A stretch of DNA of 64,000 bases. It comes from Leucothrix arctica (lineage in GTDB: Bacteria; Pseudomonadota; Gammaproteobacteria; Thiotrichales; Thiotrichaceae). Shown one piece after another: positions 27,970 through 37,107 of the stretch. The position numbers and the translations under genes are program-made. Numbering within the stretch: the stretch's first letter is position 1; each line of letters begins with the position of its first letter. The stretch covers positions 1 through 64,000 of the forward strand of contig NZ_QGKL01000024.1 of NCBI RefSeq assembly GCF_003172895.1. The letters are read 5' to 3'. The notes under the pieces are model-generated. The model saw only the letters and a list, made by a program, of their open reading frames with translations. It was not told where the DNA came from and ran no database searches.

Positions 27970-29242
27970 GGTCGGCTCCTTGCATTACCCAATCGAGATA
28001 GACAGACGCTGTCCATGTGAAGTCTTTACCGCCGAGGCCTTCGCCAGTAATAGGGTCGAAATATTCGAAAAATTTACTCTGTGTGATGAGTGCTTCCGAG
28101 TCAGCCCGGATGCGCTCCGCTCGCTCAGTTTCACCGTGCTCAGCAAAACCTCTACCGATGCTGTCATTGATCACGTGCCAGACTGGGCCGCGCCAATATC
28201 GCTTTGCATCAAAGTCTGCATGGTCAGGGTCAAAGCTTGGCACCATGAACTTGACCTTGTTTGATATGCGATCAAATTCACCCATCAATTTCTCATGTCG
28301 GCCTTCTTCATAAACACCTGCAAAACATGATAAGAAGCTTGCTGATGATACGCTGTTAATGTGTTTTTGCTCGACGGGGTCGTAGCAGGTGTAAGCGTTA
28401 ACCTTGTCATTCCACAAGTTTTTCCAGCCGCGATCTAAGCTTTCTATGTGCTGTTGCACGGTGCTTAGTGCTGCTTGGTTATCGGGTTGGTGCTTTTGAA
28501 GTAATGCCAAAAGGTCACGGCTGGAGCGTAATAAAAACGCCGTCATGCCGGGGTCCACCATCCGAAACGGTGAGTGCTGACCGAGGTGGTCTTGTCGCCA
28601 TTGATGATCGCGACCATATTTTATAATAGTTAGGTAGCGGTCGTACTGTTCTTTCGTTGGGCGTTGGCTTGCATCAACATGGTCTAAGTCACGACGTGTG
28701 TAAGGTGGTAAGTCGGCTATCTCGACACGTGCCATGCCACTGTCCCAGTCAGACATGTTGTCACGGCCAGATTCCCACGGGTGAATGATGGCAATCGCTT
28801 CCGTTTGTGGCTCTTGGCGCGCCACTATAAACCACTCGTGCCAGCGAACTAAACGACGCAACATATCATGCATTTCTATGCTGTCATCGAGCGGGTGAGT
28901 GTCATCTAAACGTCGGATTACTGATGCTAAAACAGGCGGTTGGGTAATGCCCGAAGTCGGCGTGAATTGACCGGTTTTCCAAATGCTAGGACCAGGAAAA
29001 TAACCATCGTGATGGCCTCTAAACATAATGTGAGGAATCATGCCGTCAGGCCACTGCGAAGAAGCCAGTTGTTGAACTTCTTGCCACGCACGCACAGGGT
29101 TTATAAAGCGATAACCGAGTGCCGCAAAGGCTGAGTCCCAGTTAAATTGCACCGGGTACAAACCCTGTGTTGGTAAGGAATAAGTCCCACGGTCATTGGT
29201 CTTTAAAATATCAATGGCGTCTTGGTAGAGTGAATGAGTCAT
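27956..29242 (-). CDS. GH63-type glycoside hydrolase, probable glucosylglycerate/mannosylglycerate hydrolase
   Basis: A 428-residue (alpha/alpha)6-barrel hydrolase. The pattern FNWDSAFAALGY, SQWPDGMIPHIMF, WESGRDNMSDWDSGM and RYWRGPVWHVIND resembles the GH63 group that includes bacterial glucosylglycerate and mannosylglycerate hydrolases. It has no signal peptide, so it acts on substrate taken up by the ABC transporter. Embedded in the operon and opposite gpgP-gpgS, hydrolysis of glucosylglycerate to glucose and glycerate is the most economical assignment. Trehalase or a generic GH15/GH37-like activity is less likely. Substrate is inferred from context. Confidence 0.78.
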   Translation of the reverse strand: MTHSLYQDAIDILKTNDRGTYSLPTQGLYPVQFNWDSAFAALGYRFINPVRAWQEVQQLASSQWPDGMIPHIMFRGHHDGYFPGPSIWKTGQFTPTSGITQPPVLASVIRRLDDTHPLDDSIEMHDMLRRLVRWHEWFIVARQEPQTEAIAIIHPWESGRDNMSDWDSGMARVEIADLPPYTRRDLDHVDASQRPTKEQYDRYLTIIKYGRDHQWRQDHLGQHSPFRMVDPGMTAFLLRSSRDLLALLQKHQPDNQAALSTVQQHIESLDRGWKNLWNDKVNAYTCYDPVEQKHINSVSSASFLSCFAGVYEEGRHEKLMGEFDRISNKVKFMVPSFDPDHADFDAKRYWRGPVWHVINDSIGRGFAEHGETERAERIRADSEALITQSKFFEYFDPITGEGLGGKDFTWTASVYLDWVMQGADHGTD

Positions 29243-29250
29243 AAGTGTTG

Positions 29251-30480
29251 TTATCCTTTCACACTGCCGGCCGTAAGACCCTGCACAAGGAAGCGTTCAG
29301 CCCATAAGAAGATCACTAGAATAGGGGCGGTCGCAATCACTGCACCAGCCATTAAATGCTGCCTAGGTACTTCTGAAGAGTTGAGCGATACCACGCCTCG
29401 CGACAAGGTAAACATATCCGGATCGTCCAAGAACATGAAGGCAAAGAGGAACTCATTCCAAGCAATCATGAAGACATAGAGGGAGACCGAGGCGAGAGCG
29501 GGTAAGCTCAGCGGAAGGGTAATGGTTAAGATCACACGAATACGGGAACAGCCATCCATCATGCCTGCTTCTTCTAGCTCACGGGGTAAACCACGGAAGT
29601 AACCTTGTAGCATATAGAGTGCGACAGGCAGTGTGGTTGCAGGATAAACTAGCAACAGCCCCGTCAAACTATTGCGCAAACCAAGCTGTGAAAAAACAGC
29701 ATAGAGCGGAATAACTAAAACGATCGCAGGTACAAGGTAGATCATTAGAATGGAGCGTGATAACAGCACACGACCGGGGAAGTTTAAACGCGACACGGCA
29801 TAAGCACCCGGCACTGCAAATAGCAGCGTAATAATGACTGTTGTGACCGATACGATAGTGGCATTTAACAGGTAAGTGTCGAAGTTAAACTTGGTGAAAA
29901 GCTCAATGTAAGAGCGGAACAAGTCTGGCAGTGACTGACCAAAGTCAGGCATCAAATTCAGCGGATTCATTAGCAACTCTTGCTGGCTCTTCAAGCTCGA
30001 CATAATCAATACGTAGAGCGGTAGCAAGATCATGACACCAAAGAACAGAAAGCCGAAGTGACGCATTGAACTGATGAAGGAGAGCTCAAGGTTTCGTCGG
30101 TTAATACTGTCTTTGTCTAACGTCGCTAAAATGTTGTACATGACGGTACTTTGTATCCATGAAAACCCTGCAATACCGAGTAATTGCCACAATATTCCAT
30201 CACTTAACGGTGCATTAAAGGGTTGGAATAGCGACAGCAGTAATAGTGTTACTGCATGAATCACAAAACTGATTTGCTTATGTCGTGTATCACGTCCAGT
30301 GCGTGAGGCAATCGCTATCCAGATCGCACCAATGATGCCAGTGATAAAGAACACAGACAGTGTCGGGCGAATCGGTAAACCACTTAACAGCGCGATGATA
30401 ACGGTGATGGAAATACCGCTGAGTACAGCCCAAATGCCGCCTGTTAGCATCACATAAAAGGGTGTTAGGTACTTAATCAT
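29251..30480 (-). CDS. Sugar ABC permease (MalG type) with N-terminal membrane extension
   Basis: A 409-residue permease. From about residue 140 it follows MalG: TM1 in HFGFLFFGVMILLPLYVLI, and the EAA loop ELEEAGMMDGCSRIRVILTITLPLSLPAL that docks on the ATPase. The first 135 residues are extra, with about four hydrophobic segments (8-30, 38-58, 68-87 and 98-115). The extension could help assembly or sensing. It overlaps the MalF-type gene by 4 nt. Usual MalG proteins are about 270-300 residues, so the length is clearly atypical. Confidence 0.9.
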   Translation of the reverse strand: MIKYLTPFYVMLTGGIWAVLSGISITVIIALLSGLPIRPTLSVFFITGIIGAIWIAIASRTGRDTRHKQISFVIHAVTLLLLSLFQPFNAPLSDGILWQLLGIAGFSWIQSTVMYNILATLDKDSINRRNLELSFISSMRHFGFLFFGVMILLPLYVLIMSSLKSQQELLMNPLNLMPDFGQSLPDLFRSYIELFTKFNFDTYLLNATIVSVTTVIITLLFAVPGAYAVSRLNFPGRVLLSRSILMIYLVPAIVLVIPLYAVFSQLGLRNSLTGLLLVYPATTLPVALYMLQGYFRGLPRELEEAGMMDGCSRIRVILTITLPLSLPALASVSLYVFMIAWNEFLFAFMFLDDPDMFTLSRGVVSLNSSEVPRQHLMAGAVIATAPILVIFLWAERFLVQGLTAGSVKG

Positions 30481-31745
30481 AATCCTTCCTCCTTCGGGAT
30501 ACTGCGGAAGTAAAGCAGTGACATGATGAGTAGCAGTACAAAAATAACCACAGCAACGGCTGAGCCTGCACCTAAGTTACTGAGCGCAAAAGCTTGCTCG
30601 TAAACGTCTACGGTGAGGGTACGTGTGCCTGCGTTTCCGCCGGTGAGGAGAAAGATGTCGTCGAACTTGTTAAACGTCCAAATGAAACGCAATAAGAACA
30701 ATACCGCCAAAATGCCTGCAAGCTGCGGCAGTGACAGACTCCAGAATTGTTGCAGCGGTGATGCGCCATCCATTTCCGCGGCTTCGTACATATCAGTGGG
30801 GATGGATTGCATCCTCGCCATAATGAACATAAACGCGAGCGGAAAGTAACGCCAAATCTCAAAGGCGATAACCATCGACAGTGCCACGGGAAATTGGAAC
30901 TCCATACCAAACAAGTCAATCGGTGTATCACGTATGCCGAAGAAGTTTATCGACTCACTGACCACGCCCATTTGTTTGAGCAGTGCGTTGACCACGCCTG
31001 AGTAGGGGTCAAATAGTACTAACCATGTAAACGCCATGGCGATAACAGGCGCAACGTAAGGGAAGAGAAATAAGCCTCGAACGACGGTTCGGCCTTTAAA
31101 CTCCCGTTGCAGTAGCTGTGCGGCAAATAAACCCATGATGAGTGCGCCGATAGTCCCTGCAAAGGTATAAACCATCGTGACCCAAAGCACATGCCAAAAG
31201 CTTTCGGAATCAAATATTTTGGTGAAGTTTGACGTGGTGAAACTAAAGTTAGTTAACACGTTATCAGATGTGCCACTCATTAACGGTGTAATGCTTTTGA
31301 GGGGCACGGGATTTTTAATATACGAAGCATCTGCGGTGACCGGTATTTTTAATCGCTCACTAAACTTAGCGGGAAAGTCGTCAAAGTCACAACTTAGATC
31401 AGGCGCAGCGTACTGACAGCGAGGATCAACTTCTGTGATGGTGATGCCCGTCGGCATGGTTGCTTTGAAGGTGATGTCGCTAACCGGTTTTTGTTGCGAG
31501 GTGTTACGCAAACGAAACTCTAAAATAGCACTATCGCCCGCTGCTTCTAAGCTACCACGGAGCCGTGCTTTGGCCGTTGCTTCTGGTGCACGTAAGTCGT
31601 TTAAAGTGACGGGTTTAACACTAATCCAGAAGGTTGCGGCGAGTGGTAATAATACAATTGCTAATACCACAAATATAGTTGGCAACAGCATACTGTAGGC
31701 GAGTTTGGCCTCGCGCCGCGCCATTGGTCCGGCTGTAGTACTCAT
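30477..31745 (-). CDS. Sugar ABC permease (MalF type) with periplasmic insert
   Basis: A 422-residue permease from the ATG at 31745. TM1 lies at about residues 18-41; then comes a periplasmic stretch of about 140 residues (45-185) containing a beta-rich, Ig/DUF11-like segment (FRLRNTSQQKPVSDITFKAT, PTGITITEVDP) with two Cys (C110, C119) that may pair. The usual permease core with EAA loop MYEAAEMDGASPLQQFWSLSLPQL follows. E. coli MalF has a large periplasmic P2 loop at a comparable place, which contacts the binding protein; I infer a similar role. Confidence 0.9.
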   Translation of the reverse strand: MSTTAGPMARREAKLAYSMLLPTIFVVLAIVLLPLAATFWISVKPVTLNDLRAPEATAKARLRGSLEAAGDSAILEFRLRNTSQQKPVSDITFKATMPTGITITEVDPRCQYAAPDLSCDFDDFPAKFSERLKIPVTADASYIKNPVPLKSITPLMSGTSDNVLTNFSFTTSNFTKIFDSESFWHVLWVTMVYTFAGTIGALIMGLFAAQLLQREFKGRTVVRGLFLFPYVAPVIAMAFTWLVLFDPYSGVVNALLKQMGVVSESINFFGIRDTPIDLFGMEFQFPVALSMVIAFEIWRYFPLAFMFIMARMQSIPTDMYEAAEMDGASPLQQFWSLSLPQLAGILAVLFLLRFIWTFNKFDDIFLLTGGNAGTRTLTVDVYEQAFALSNLGAGSAVAVVIFVLLLIMSLLYFRSIPKEEGL

Positions 31746-31856
31746 GCTTTTTGCTCGAAGTAAGGGTTTAAAGGGATTAATACTCCACAAAGCACAGTCA
31801 AAAAGGGGAGGCTTTGTGAAGTATTAAATAGTCAGATGACTCGTCGAAAAACGCGA

Positions 31857-33206
31857 TTAGTCGATCTTACTTAACTCATCATTCATTGCTTTAACGGTTG
31901 CAGCAGCGTCACGCGCACCATCAACATACTCACGTACCAAACGATTGATGATTTGTGAGTTAACAATCTTAGAAGAAACCGAGAGTTGGCCTTCTTTTAC
32001 ACCCCAGCGATCAGCCGTTTCTAGACCGACCGTGATCGACGCAATAGTCTCTTTGTCATATAACTCAGACAAAGGCTTTTTACGGTCAACACCCACAGGC
32101 AGTTTTGCCCAAGCTTCTAGGAACTTAGTTGGCGCTTCTGTCGTTCCACGACGCACTGGGAACTTACCTTCAGGCGCGATAGACAAGGTGTTTGTGTAAC
32201 CTTCATTCATCGAGAACTCAACGAATTTGATAGCGGCTTCAGTATCTGCATCGTTAGTAATACCGAAGTAACGAATGTCAGCCCATGCTGCGCCGTCAGG
32301 GTTACTTGGACCTTGGAAACGCGTCACAACACCAGTCTTACTTGCTAGGTCTGTAGACTGTGGATCATCATTAATCGTTGGTGGCGCTGAGTCACGTAGA
32401 CCTGCTAGCTCATCAAGGATGAACGGAGACCAGATGATCATTGCCGCTTTACCCGCGAAGTACATTTCACGAGACTGCTTCCAGTACAAGTCACCTGGAG
32501 GTGACGCTTTTACCAGTGTTTTATAGAAATCTAATACTTCAGTCGTTGTTTTCACATCTAACGGTGAGAAGCCTTTATCGTTAACAGGCGTAACACCATT
32601 CGCAAGGAATACGTGCTCCAGTACCTGACTCATGAAACCTTCATCAATCTTAGTCGGTGCAACAAAACCGTAAAGAGAAGGTGGGTTGTGCAATGCTGCA
32701 ATCGCTTTAGTGATCGCGTCATAACTGGTTGGCGCAGCGAGGCCTTTTGCTTTAAATAAGTCTTTGCGGTAAAGCACTAACTGAGTCCAACCATCAACAG
32801 GGACAGCAGCATAGCCTTCTGGCAATTTAGCCATATTCAATGCGCCCGGCGCAAAGGTATCAATACCTAATGACTCGATAACTTCACTGTTTGTTTCTGC
32901 GTCTAAAATACCGGCTTCAACCCATGGTAGTGCGTACTGAAGCGGGTGATAAATGATATCCGGAAGGTCATTGGCAGCCAACGCAGCGGTTGCACGTGTG
33001 CCAAGATCTTTCTCAGTGACAGGGATGATTTTTACTTCGATGCCACTCTTTGCTTTAAAATCATCAACCATAGCTTGTTGCTTGGCTAAACGTTCCGGTT
33101 GCTCTTCTGTCGTCCAGAATCGCAGCGTGTCTGCAGATGCAGCACCGCTCAGTAACAGCGATGTCGCTAATGCCAAGGTAATTTTCTTTAACGGGAATGT
33201 CTTCAT
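31857..33206 (-). CDS. Extracellular solute-binding protein of the sugar ABC importer
   Basis: A 449-residue family-1 binding protein. The Sec signal MKTFPLKKITLALATSLLLSGAASA is cleaved before DTLRFWTTEEQPER. It captures the sugar in the periplasm and delivers it to the MalF/MalG-type permeases. It starts 3 nt after lacI ends, with a strong GGAGGAAA SD located in the 3' end of lacI, which should allow higher expression of the binding protein. A 111-nt gap separates it from the permease genes. Confidence 0.93.
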   Translation of the reverse strand: MKTFPLKKITLALATSLLLSGAASADTLRFWTTEEQPERLAKQQAMVDDFKAKSGIEVKIIPVTEKDLGTRATAALAANDLPDIIYHPLQYALPWVEAGILDAETNSEVIESLGIDTFAPGALNMAKLPEGYAAVPVDGWTQLVLYRKDLFKAKGLAAPTSYDAITKAIAALHNPPSLYGFVAPTKIDEGFMSQVLEHVFLANGVTPVNDKGFSPLDVKTTTEVLDFYKTLVKASPPGDLYWKQSREMYFAGKAAMIIWSPFILDELAGLRDSAPPTINDDPQSTDLASKTGVVTRFQGPSNPDGAAWADIRYFGITNDADTEAAIKFVEFSMNEGYTNTLSIAPEGKFPVRRGTTEAPTKFLEAWAKLPVGVDRKKPLSELYDKETIASITVGLETADRWGVKEGQLSVSSKIVNSQIINRLVREYVDGARDAAATVKAMNDELSKID

Positions 33207-33209
33207 CTC

Positions 33210-34265
33210 TTATTTCCTCCTCAGTTCCAAGAGATTATTGCGGTCGACTCTACGATCAGAGTCGCGTTCGATAAGTTGTAACGGTTGTAAAATGTGCTCT
33301 GGTGCTTTGTCGGGGTCAGCTAAGTTACGCAGTAACATGCGAGTGACTTGTTCTCCCGCACTGCTAATAGGCTGGCGTAAGGTCGTAATAGCAGGGGTGA
33401 CGAAAGACGCGAGAGGGAAATCACCATAACCAATAATGGCTATATCTGTTCCCACTAGAAGCCCATGTTGTTGAATGGCCTGCATTGCGCCAACAGCCAT
33501 CGCGTCGCTGCCACAAAAAATAGCGTCGGGGTTAGCTTCTGCCGCGTTTAGCCAGTTGTACGTGATGTCGAATCCGCTCGATTCGCTCATGGTGCCTTCT
33601 GCACATTGCATCGTAATTTCATCGCCCGCTTTGTTTATTGTCTGGCGAAAGCCTTGTTCCAATAAGCGAGAGAAGTTAAACATGGTTGGTGGTGTGATCA
33701 ACGCAAGACGCTTGTGGCCTTGCTCAATAAAGCGGTTAGCCACTAACTTCGCCCCACTCAACATATCCACGTCATACCAGCTGAAATCTTTAGAGCGCGT
33801 AGTGCGACCGTGACAAACAAAAGGGATGTTTTTTTCTTTTAAGAATTTGATGCGTTCATCTTGAGGGCGAGTACGTGTCACGATAAAAGCGTTTGCTTTG
33901 TTTTCACGCACTAAACGTCGATACACTTCGAGTTCAGATATTTGACAAGGAGGGGTCGTAATCAATAAGTCGCGCTCAGCCGTTGCTAGTGTGTCGCCAA
34001 CGCCCGCAATAAAGGCGGCAAAGAATGGGTCAGAAAAACGATGTATGCCAGGTGGTACAACATAGGCAATAGTATCGACACGAATTTGTCCGCGAGCCAG
34101 TTGTTGCGCTATACGAGAAGGTCGGTAGTTCAGCTCTTTCGCCGCTTCTTGTACACGACGGCGAGTGTCAGCACTAATGTCGCTGTAATTGTTTAAAGCG
34201 CGAGACACTGTGCTAGGTGTTAAGCCCAAGTGCAAAGCCAACTGTTTTAAGTTAATAGCTGTCAT
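33210..34265 (-). CDS. LacI-family transcriptional regulator of the sugar operon
   Basis: A 351-residue regulator: N-terminal HTH and hinge helix (INLKQLALHLGLTPSTVSRALNNYSDISADTRRRVQEAAKELNYRPSRIAQQLARGQ) and a periplasmic-binding-protein-like sensor domain from about residue 60. It is the first gene of the operon and contiguous with the binding-protein gene. Two LacI-type half-palindromes lie immediately upstream, and the same motif lies before the GH13 phosphorylase gene, suggesting that one regulator controls both. The effector is probably the imported glucoside or its product. Confidence 0.93.
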   Translation of the reverse strand: MTAINLKQLALHLGLTPSTVSRALNNYSDISADTRRRVQEAAKELNYRPSRIAQQLARGQIRVDTIAYVVPPGIHRFSDPFFAAFIAGVGDTLATAERDLLITTPPCQISELEVYRRLVRENKANAFIVTRTRPQDERIKFLKEKNIPFVCHGRTTRSKDFSWYDVDMLSGAKLVANRFIEQGHKRLALITPPTMFNFSRLLEQGFRQTINKAGDEITMQCAEGTMSESSGFDITYNWLNAAEANPDAIFCGSDAMAVGAMQAIQQHGLLVGTDIAIIGYGDFPLASFVTPAITTLRQPISSAGEQVTRMLLRNLADPDKAPEHILQPLQLIERDSDRRVDRNNLLELRRK

Positions 34266-34296
34266 GATGAGTCGTTTATCCTCCTTTTAGTCTTGC

Positions 34297-34341
34297 GAAA
34301 CCGCTTTTCTGGCTCATTTAAAACGCTCAGAAAGCGGTTTC
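34297..34341. promoter_or_regulatory. Paired LacI-type operators upstream of lacI
   Basis: GAAACCGCTTTT (34297-34308) and GAAAGCGGTTTC (34330-34341) are inverted copies of one site, each fitting GAAAnCGnTTT(C/T), the CG-centred form of LacI/GalR operators. Centres are 33 bp apart, three helical turns, suiting cooperative binding or looping. They lie 32-76 nt from the lacI start, between the divergent sugar operon and gpgP. Confidence 0.75.
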
Positions 34342-34667
34342 AGTAAATCATAAACATTTTACCAAAGCAATTGTTTGGTTATTGGTTTTAAGTATTTTAT
34401 TGGGTTTTATTACGCATTATCTATTTTATGTGGCTAATAAAAGAACGTATCATGCATGTAGGGCATCAGCCGTAAACCTATTTAGGGCTACGATTTATAA
34501 ACTAGTCGTTGATTTTTCGTAAGGTAAACTTTAGTTTTAATGTGCTATCTTGATTGATGATTGCGTCATTAGTGACTACTTATTCACGGTAGTTAAACGA
34601 CTGATTTGCAATGATAGAAGGGCTTAATAATGAATAAATTATTAATCATAACTGGAGAACTTAACCC
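34342..34667. other. Intergenic region between lacI operators and gpgP
   Basis: 326 nt without a gene. The AT-rich stretch must contain the gpgP promoter and probably the outward promoter of the sugar operon. I see no convincing consensus -35/-10 pair that I would commit to. An SD-like GGAG lies before the gpgP ATG. Confidence 0.5.
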
Positions 34668-35444
34668 ATGCGGAAAAACTATATAGTTTTTACCGATTTA
34701 GATGGTACGTTATTAGATCATCATAGTTACAGCCATGCACCTGCACAACCCGCCCTTAATTTACTTGAGTCGCTTGACGTACCCGTCATTTTGAACTCAA
34801 GCAAAACTCTTCAAGAAATTGAGCATATAGCCTCAGGACTCCATCAGAGTTACCCTCGAATTGCTGAAAACGGCAGCCTAATAGCAAACCCCGATACCGA
34901 CACGGTTCACACTTTTGGTGGCGACTATGAGCGGATTTGTGAGGTGCTAGAAGGGTTGCGAACTCAGTACGGGTATCAATTTAAAGGCTTTCATGACTGG
35001 ACACCCGAGCAGCTTGCTAAAGATACGGGTCTACCATTAGACGCCGCTATTCGTGCCGGTGCACGAGAAGGTAGCGAGCCGATTAGATGGCTAGACACTG
35101 ACGATCGCTTAGAGCGCTTTCGTGAAAACCTAGCAGCGGAAGGTTTAACGCTTAACCGAGGTGGTCGTTATTGGCACGTCATGTGGCAAGCGGATAAAGC
35201 GCAAGCCATGGAGTACCTCGTGAAAACCTACACGGTCGACAACCAGCGCCCTATCGTTATAGCGCTGGGTGATGGGCCCAATGATAAAAACATGTTGGCA
35301 GCAGCGGATATCGCCGTAATTGTTTACAACCCAGATGGTGTTGTTATTGACCTCCCTCATCGAGAAGGTCAGCAGGTTATCCGCACAACGTTAGCCGGCC
35401 CAAGCGGCTGGAACGAAGCGATACAACAAATTATAAATACGTAA
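34668..35444 (+). CDS. gpgP: Glucosyl-3-phosphoglycerate phosphatase (HAD-IIB, MpgP/GpgP type)
   Basis: A 258-residue HAD phosphatase of the mannosyl-3-phosphoglycerate phosphatase family. Motif I is FTDLDGTLLD near residue 9, motif III Lys is in the QADKAQAMEYL segment, and motif IV is ALGDGPNDKNML. It would remove the phosphate from glucosyl-3-phosphoglycerate to give glucosylglycerate, a compatible solute. Assignment to GpgP rather than MpgP follows from the adjacent GpgS-type transferase, 25 nt downstream. In bacteria these two genes are commonly paired. Confidence 0.88.
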   Translation: MRKNYIVFTDLDGTLLDHHSYSHAPAQPALNLLESLDVPVILNSSKTLQEIEHIASGLHQSYPRIAENGSLIANPDTDTVHTFGGDYERICEVLEGLRTQYGYQFKGFHDWTPEQLAKDTGLPLDAAIRAGAREGSEPIRWLDTDDRLERFRENLAAEGLTLNRGGRYWHVMWQADKAQAMEYLVKTYTVDNQRPIVIALGDGPNDKNMLAAADIAVIVYNPDGVVIDLPHREGQQVIRTTLAGPSGWNEAIQQIINT

Positions 35445-35469
35445 GTATTACACTAAGAGGAAGAGATTT

Positions 35470-36684
35470 ATGTCTGATTTTAAACAGACGGGTTCAATTA
35501 CAACATTACATAAACTACCCGGCTATTCTTTAGAAAATATCGAAGATCAACTGCGTAAACACTCTAAGCGTAACCCGATGACACTGATTTTACCGTCACT
35601 GTTTTCGGAGCTAGAAGGCCCTGCATTACAGGGTATTTTGGACGAATTAAAGCATGCCGACTATATCAATGAGATTGTTATTGGACTGGATCAGGCAACG
35701 GAAGAGCAATTCCACTATGCGAAAGAATTTTTCTCATGCTTGCCGCAAAAAACAAAAATCCTTTGGAATGACGGGCCTAACCTTCGAGCGATTGCCGATG
35801 ATTTGGAAGCGCGTGGTTTAGGGCCAAAAGAAGCAGGAAAGGGCCGTAACGTTTGGTATTGCTTGGGTTATATTTTGGCTGCCAATAACAGTAAAGCGGT
35901 TGCGTTGCATGACTGCGATATTCTGACGTATACCCGTGATATTCCTGCGCGTTTGTTCTACCCCATTGTTAACCCTGCGTTGGACTTTGAGTTTTGTAAG
36001 GGCTACTACACACGTGTAAATGATAAAGGCCAGTTGAGTGGTCGAGTGACTCGTTTGTTCGTACAGCCTTTGATTACCTCGCTAAAGAAGGTGTTGGGTA
36101 ATACTGACTATCTTGATTATATGGACGCATTTCGTTATCCGTTGTCAGGTGAGTTTTCGTTTAGCACTGACTTGTTAAACATGATTCGTATACCAAGTGA
36201 CTGGGGTCTGGAAGTCGGTATCTTGTCTGAGGCTTACCGTAACACCACGACACGCCGCATTTGTCAGGTAGATATTGCGGATAACTACGACCATAAGCAC
36301 CAAGAAATGGGTGAAGCTGACCGTCAAGATGGCTTGTCTCGAATGAGTTACGAGATCGCTAAAGCGGTGTTCCGTAAGTTAGGTACGGAAGGCACGATTA
36401 TGGATGGCGCGTTTTTCCGTGCACTGAAAGCGGTTTACCTGCGTGAAGCGTTGGATATGCTGGAGCGTTACGACGCAGATGCACACATGAACTGTTTGAA
36501 TGTGGATATTCATGCGGAAGAAAATATCATTGAATTCTTCTCAGGCAGTATTTTGGATGCCGGTGAAAAGTACTTGGAAAGCCCACGTGAAACACCGTTT
36601 ATACCTAACTGGATGCGTGTGATTAGTGCTGAGCCTGATGTGCCAGAGCGTATTTTGGCTGCGGTTGAGTTGGATAATGCGTAG
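35470..36684 (+). CDS. gpgS: Glucosyl-3-phosphoglycerate synthase
   Basis: A 404-residue GT-A glycosyltransferase (GT81 type). It joins glucose from a nucleotide sugar to 3-phosphoglycerate, the first step to glucosylglycerate. The metal-binding Asp motif is in AVALHDCDILTYTRD, and conserved family blocks include TLILPSLFSELEGPAL, GKGRNVWYCLGY, YPLSGEFSFS and WGLEVGILSEAY. It follows gpgP with an AGAGGAAGAG SD and is closed by a strong terminator. Accumulation of such solutes is typically linked to salt or nitrogen stress; nothing in the sequence shows the trigger here. Confidence 0.92.
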   Translation: MSDFKQTGSITTLHKLPGYSLENIEDQLRKHSKRNPMTLILPSLFSELEGPALQGILDELKHADYINEIVIGLDQATEEQFHYAKEFFSCLPQKTKILWNDGPNLRAIADDLEARGLGPKEAGKGRNVWYCLGYILAANNSKAVALHDCDILTYTRDIPARLFYPIVNPALDFEFCKGYYTRVNDKGQLSGRVTRLFVQPLITSLKKVLGNTDYLDYMDAFRYPLSGEFSFSTDLLNMIRIPSDWGLEVGILSEAYRNTTTRRICQVDIADNYDHKHQEMGEADRQDGLSRMSYEIAKAVFRKLGTEGTIMDGAFFRALKAVYLREALDMLERYDADAHMNCLNVDIHAEENIIEFFSGSILDAGEKYLESPRETPFIPNWMRVISAEPDVPERILAAVELDNA

Positions 36685-36710
36685 TTAGATAAGCGTTTGG
36701 GTTTAATGGA

Positions 36711-36736
36711 AGAGCCGCTTTTTAGCGGCTCTTTTG
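36711..36736 (+). terminator. Rho-independent terminator after gpgS
   Basis: Nine-bp stem AGAGCCGCT (36711-36719) with AGCGGCTCT (36724-36732) followed by a T-rich tail. Confidence 0.92.
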
Positions 36737-37080
36737 TGTTTGGGGTGCTTTTGTTATCTAAAAGAGCCGTCTAAGTCTCACAAGGCGGAGCAACACTGGA
36801 GTATCCAACCGGGAGAAGCGCAGTAAGTGAAAAGCGGAACGACAAACCTCCACCGCCGACGTTTAACAGGCGCTGGCGGTCTGTGACTGTGGAACGCGAA
36901 AGTATCGGAACGTCAGGGCCGAAGTGCAGGATCTAAACTCGATATAACAACTTCGCATAATCGGTGTTATGTAACGCTTACCCAGACCACCTCATTACAG
37001 AATCCAAACTCGGTACAAGTTTCTTCTGATCACCATATTTAGCGGGACGACATCCCCACTCAACCACCCAGTACAAGTAA
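36737..37080. other. Gene-free stretch at the left edge of the accessory island
   Basis: 344 nt with no convincing ORF. It contains small GC-rich inverted repeats (ACCGCC with GGCGGT at about 36860-36890) and a Xer-like site at 36950-36977. Its higher GC contrasts with the AT-rich hicAB region that follows, suggesting a junction. Confidence 0.5.
36950..36977. promoter_or_regulatory. Xer (dif/pdif)-like recombination site
   Basis: ACTTCGCATAA, a 6-nt centre TCGGTG, then TTATGTAACGC. The left arm equals the XerC half-site seen in many pdif sites, and TTATGT matches the inner part of XerD half-sites; the outer XerD arm diverges. The arms show the dif-type symmetry CATAA...TTATG. It lies about 240 nt before a HicAB module, a common partner of pdif sites. 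No second copy was found in the island, so activity is unproven. Confidence 0.35.
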
Positions 37081-37107
37081 ATCTAATGAGTTTGGAGAAA
37101 ATAAAAC

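Noticed and set aside
27956-29242. Trehalase or glucoamylase
   Set aside because: Conserved blocks resemble GH63-type glucosyl/mannosylglycerate hydrolases, and gpgP-gpgS are adjacent; trehalase signature segments are not seen.
36941-36977. Integron attC site, suggested by ATAAC...GTTAT near a toxin-antitoxin module
   Set aside because: Far too short, and no GTTRRRY/RYYYAAC core pair; the dif-like reading fits better.
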